A DNA stretch of 64,000 nucleotides, taken from assembly GCA_035496935.1 (NCBI GenBank), contig DATJED010000010.1:1-64000 (forward strand), in the 5' to 3' direction. The position numbers and the translations under genes were made by a program. The DNA comes from Pseudopedobacter sp035496935 (GTDB lineage: Bacteria > Bacteroidota > Bacteroidia > Sphingobacteriales > Sphingobacteriaceae). Each line of letters opens with the position of its first letter. Positions within the stretch are counted from its first letter, which is position 1. Positions 62,085-64,000 of this stretch are shown piece by piece. The notes beneath the pieces are model-generated. The model saw nothing but the letters and a program-made list of their open reading frames with translations, ran no database searches and was not told the DNA's origin.

Positions 62085-63213
62085 TTTCTGTTATAAATAA
62101 TTCGGATGCAATTAAATCTGCATAAAGTTTTCCGGTTTGGGTTAAAACCAGTTTGTTTGCTGTTAAAGTCAGCCAATTTTTATCCAAATATTCATCGGCC
62201 ACAGCCAATAAATTGCTTTTTTGTTCTGCGCCGTAATCACGTTCAATTTTGTTTAAATCTACACCCCACTGTGTACGCAAACCGGTCATTAAATATTCGT
62301 TGTAGCGGTTTTCTAAAGTCAATGTTTCCAAATCAAAAGGAATTTCATTTCTCTCTAAAGCAGCTAAATATTTGGCATTATTTGCTAGGTTCCATTGCCG
62401 GCTTTCGCCGTTAAAAGAATGCGCTGATGGACCAACACCTAAATAATGAACGCCACGCCAATAGTTTGTATTATGTTTTGAGTACTGACCGGGTTTGGCA
62501 AAATTGGAAATCTCGTAATGCTCGAATCCGTTTGTAGTAAGTTCTTCTATCAAATACTGAAATTGTCGAGCGCTCTGCGCATCATCCATTGATTTTTGTT
62601 GGCCTTTGTTGATGAAACTCGCCAAAGCAGTTTTCGGCTCAACCGTCATGCTGTAGCTGGATATGTGCGGAATTTCAAAATTTACAGCATTTTGAATGTT
62701 GGATTGCCATTTTTCATCGCTTAAAAGCGGATAGCCGTAAATTAAATCGATGGTGATGTTTTCTAAACCAAAATCCTGCGCTCTTTTTATTGCAGATTCT
62801 GCTTCCTTTGCCACATGCGCTCTGTTCATCCATCGTAAATCCTCATCAAAAAAAGATTGTACACCAATACTTAAACGGTTTATGACGGTGTTTTTTAAAT
62901 CATTCAATTTCGATAAGCCTAAATCGTCGGGATTAGCTTCTAAAGTAATTTCTGGGTTGGCAACCACCTCGTAATTAGCTTGGATGTTTTCAATAAGCTT
63001 TGAGATTTCATCCGCACTTAATAGGGAAGGAGTACCACCGCCAAAATAAATGGTTTCTATTTGTTGATTGCCGAGATAGGATTTTTGGAGTTTAATTTCT
63101 TTGTGGATGCTCTCCAGCATTTCGTCTTTATACTTTAGAGAAGTGCTAAAATGAAAATCGCAGTAATGGCAAGCTTTTCTGCAAAAAGGAATGTGGATGT
63201 AAATACCTGCCAT
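62068..63213 (-). CDS. hemW: HemW-like radical SAM protein
   Basis: A 381-residue protein from ATG 63213 (MAGIYIHIPFCRKACHYCDFHF); an upstream TTG extension is unlikely. It has the HemW-type cluster (IHIPFCRKACHYCDF, C-x3-C-x2-C), YFGGGTPSLL, ITLEANPDDL, RLSIGVQSFFDEDLRWMNR and IDLIYGYPLLSDEKW. HemW binds a 4Fe-4S cluster and heme and acts as a heme chaperone; it is often mislabelled coproporphyrinogen oxidase. It is co-transcribed with the SDR gene and sits beside ferritin, both iron-related. Confidence 0.9.
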   Translation of the reverse strand: MAGIYIHIPFCRKACHYCDFHFSTSLKYKDEMLESIHKEIKLQKSYLGNQQIETIYFGGGTPSLLSADEISKLIENIQANYEVVANPEITLEANPDDLGLSKLNDLKNTVINRLSIGVQSFFDEDLRWMNRAHVAKEAESAIKRAQDFGLENITIDLIYGYPLLSDEKWQSNIQNAVNFEIPHISSYSMTVEPKTALASFINKGQQKSMDDAQSARQFQYLIEELTTNGFEHYEISNFAKPGQYSKHNTNYWRGVHYLGVGPSAHSFNGESRQWNLANNAKYLAALERNEIPFDLETLTLENRYNEYLMTGLRTQWGVDLNKIERDYGAEQKSNLLAVADEYLDKNWLTLTANKLVLTQTGKLYADLIASELFITENELQK

Positions 63214-63255
63214 GTGGCAAAAGTACGGAAATTGCGAGGAAGTAAAACGCAAAAA

Positions 63256-63278
63256 ATAACGGGCTTTAAGCCCGTTAT
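63256..63278 (-). terminator. rho-independent terminator of the ferritin gene
   Basis: A symmetric stem ATAACGGGCTT/AAGCCCGTTAT (63256-63266 and 63268-63278) is followed on the minus strand by TTTTTT. It lies just past the ferritin stop (63285) and ahead of hemW, so it separates the two units. Confidence 0.85.
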
Positions 63279-63284
63279 CATTTA

Positions 63285-63821
63285 TTAAATTGTTTCGTCC
63301 CTTGGGGTGGTTGCTTCCTGAGGTGCCGTAGCTAAATCCTTATCCAATTCATAAAGGTTATGGTTTCCTTCAATTTTAGTTGATGCCAAATTATATTTAT
63401 CAATTACGCTGTTGATTAATGTTTCTTCTTCAATCTGTTCTTTTACAAACCACTGTCCGAAATTAAAAGTTGCCCAATCGCTCTCTTCGTGAGCCAGTTT
63501 TACAATGTTATCTATCTGTTTAGAGTTTTCTATTTCGTGTTGTAAAATATTGTGCAAGCATTCTCCAATATCGTTTGGGTGTACGGGTGCAGCTTTTATG
63601 GCTTCAATATTCACTTTTCCACCTCTATCAATAATATATTTCAATATTTTGAACATGTGCTCGCGTTCTTCTTGCATGTGTCCATACAAAAAAGTTGCAA
63701 CGCCGGGGAAACTATTTTCTTCTGCCCAAGCGCCATAAGAAAGATAAACTTGTGCTTGATATGCTTCACGGGTCATTTGTCTGTTCAACAGTTGCTCCAT
63801 TTGGTCTGATATCCTTTTCAT
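63285..63821 (-). CDS. bacterial non-heme ferritin
   Basis: A 178-residue ferritin of the FtnA type. Ferroxidase-site residues are in the usual segments: E/Y in LNRQMTREAYQAQVYLSYGAWAEE (Glu17-type region), EEREHMFKILKYI (E-x2-H) and the later QFQEI-like NFGQWFVKEQIEEETL. It stores iron as a 24-mer in the cytoplasm. The C-terminus ends with an acidic, Thr-rich tail (ATAPQEATTPRDETI) beyond the usual length. It is monocistronic with its own terminator. Confidence 0.95.
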   Translation of the reverse strand: MKRISDQMEQLLNRQMTREAYQAQVYLSYGAWAEENSFPGVATFLYGHMQEEREHMFKILKYIIDRGGKVNIEAIKAAPVHPNDIGECLHNILQHEIENSKQIDNIVKLAHEESDWATFNFGQWFVKEQIEEETLINSVIDKYNLASTKIEGNHNLYELDKDLATAPQEATTPRDETI

Positions 63822-64000
63822 TTGTCAGTATTTTTAATGTGTGTTTTTAAAGGAAACTATGCAAATGGGATGCCTAAACAATAGCGCAGAATTCTTTTTC
63901 GGATGATGAATCAAAACAGAATTTCGAGTAATAGGAAAGTTTGACTTATTTTCCGTAAAATATTCGTTTCTTTTGTTGATGCTTAAGATTAGCGTATTAT

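Overview
The window looks like chromosomal DNA of a Bacteroidetes bacterium, most probably a Sphingobacteriaceae member such as Pedobacter. The reasons are two SusC/SusD pairs, many short-linker lipoproteins, a 7TM-DISM receptor, a NrtR/Nudix-type arabinose regulator, AT-rich DNA and dispersed non-coding palindromic repeats. No rRNA, tRNA or CRISPR array was seen. Assignments rest on reading motifs and gene context; no database search was run.

Layout. (1) 0-6.2 kb: the tail of an IS982-like element abuts the stop of a large TPR/DUF3857/transglutaminase exoprotein. Next comes a deletion scar that joins the last ~50 codons of an AraC-type regulator (minus strand) to a headless sulfatase (plus strand), followed by an intact GH43 enzyme. 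This looks like the wreck of an older polysaccharide utilization locus (PUL). (2) 6.5-10.1 kb: a DAACS-type dicarboxylate symporter and a 620-residue protein that fuses a 7TM-DISM periplasmic-sensor/membrane module to an IS1595-transposase-type zinc ribbon. (3) 10.4-34.9 kb: a large PUL for a uronic-acid polysaccharide. It has two PL14-like lipoproteins, GH3, two alginate-lyase-superfamily enzymes, a Tat-exported uncharacterised enzyme, a SusE/F-like glycan-binding lipoprotein, two SusC/SusD pairs, a DUF4843-like lipoprotein, a GH88 unsaturated glucuronyl hydrolase and a Gfo/Idh/MocA oxidoreductase. A ~550 bp direct repeat flanks the first SusCD module, so that module looks like a later duplication or insertion. 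Three PUL transcription units share an equally spaced ~46 bp promoter-proximal element, and the PUL has no intact dedicated regulator in view.

(4) 34.9-46.8 kb: a pentose module with an FGGY kinase, an RbsA/B/C-type ABC importer plus DUF2291 protein, a split transketolase, a DUF1593 exoprotein, a FucI/AraA-like isomerase and a divergent DeoR regulator. Isomerase + FGGY kinase + split transketolase + Rbs-type importer matches the outline of the isomerase/kinase/transketolase route for D-apiose; D-arabinose is the main alternative. (5) 46.8-51.6 kb: the araR-araB-araD-araA operon for L-arabinose.

(6) 51.8-64 kb: an exonuclease-like/RecQ/UvrD giant fusion helicase, a DUF4180 protein, a secreted M1 aminopeptidase, a CDF metal exporter, an SDR oxidoreductase, a HemW-like radical SAM protein and a ferritin. 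Taken together, regions 3-5 suggest a plant- or algae-associated degrader: outer-membrane SusCD import, periplasmic lyases and GH88 breaking down uronate polymers, and dedicated uptake and catabolism of (apio- or arabino-) pentoses from cell-wall side chains.
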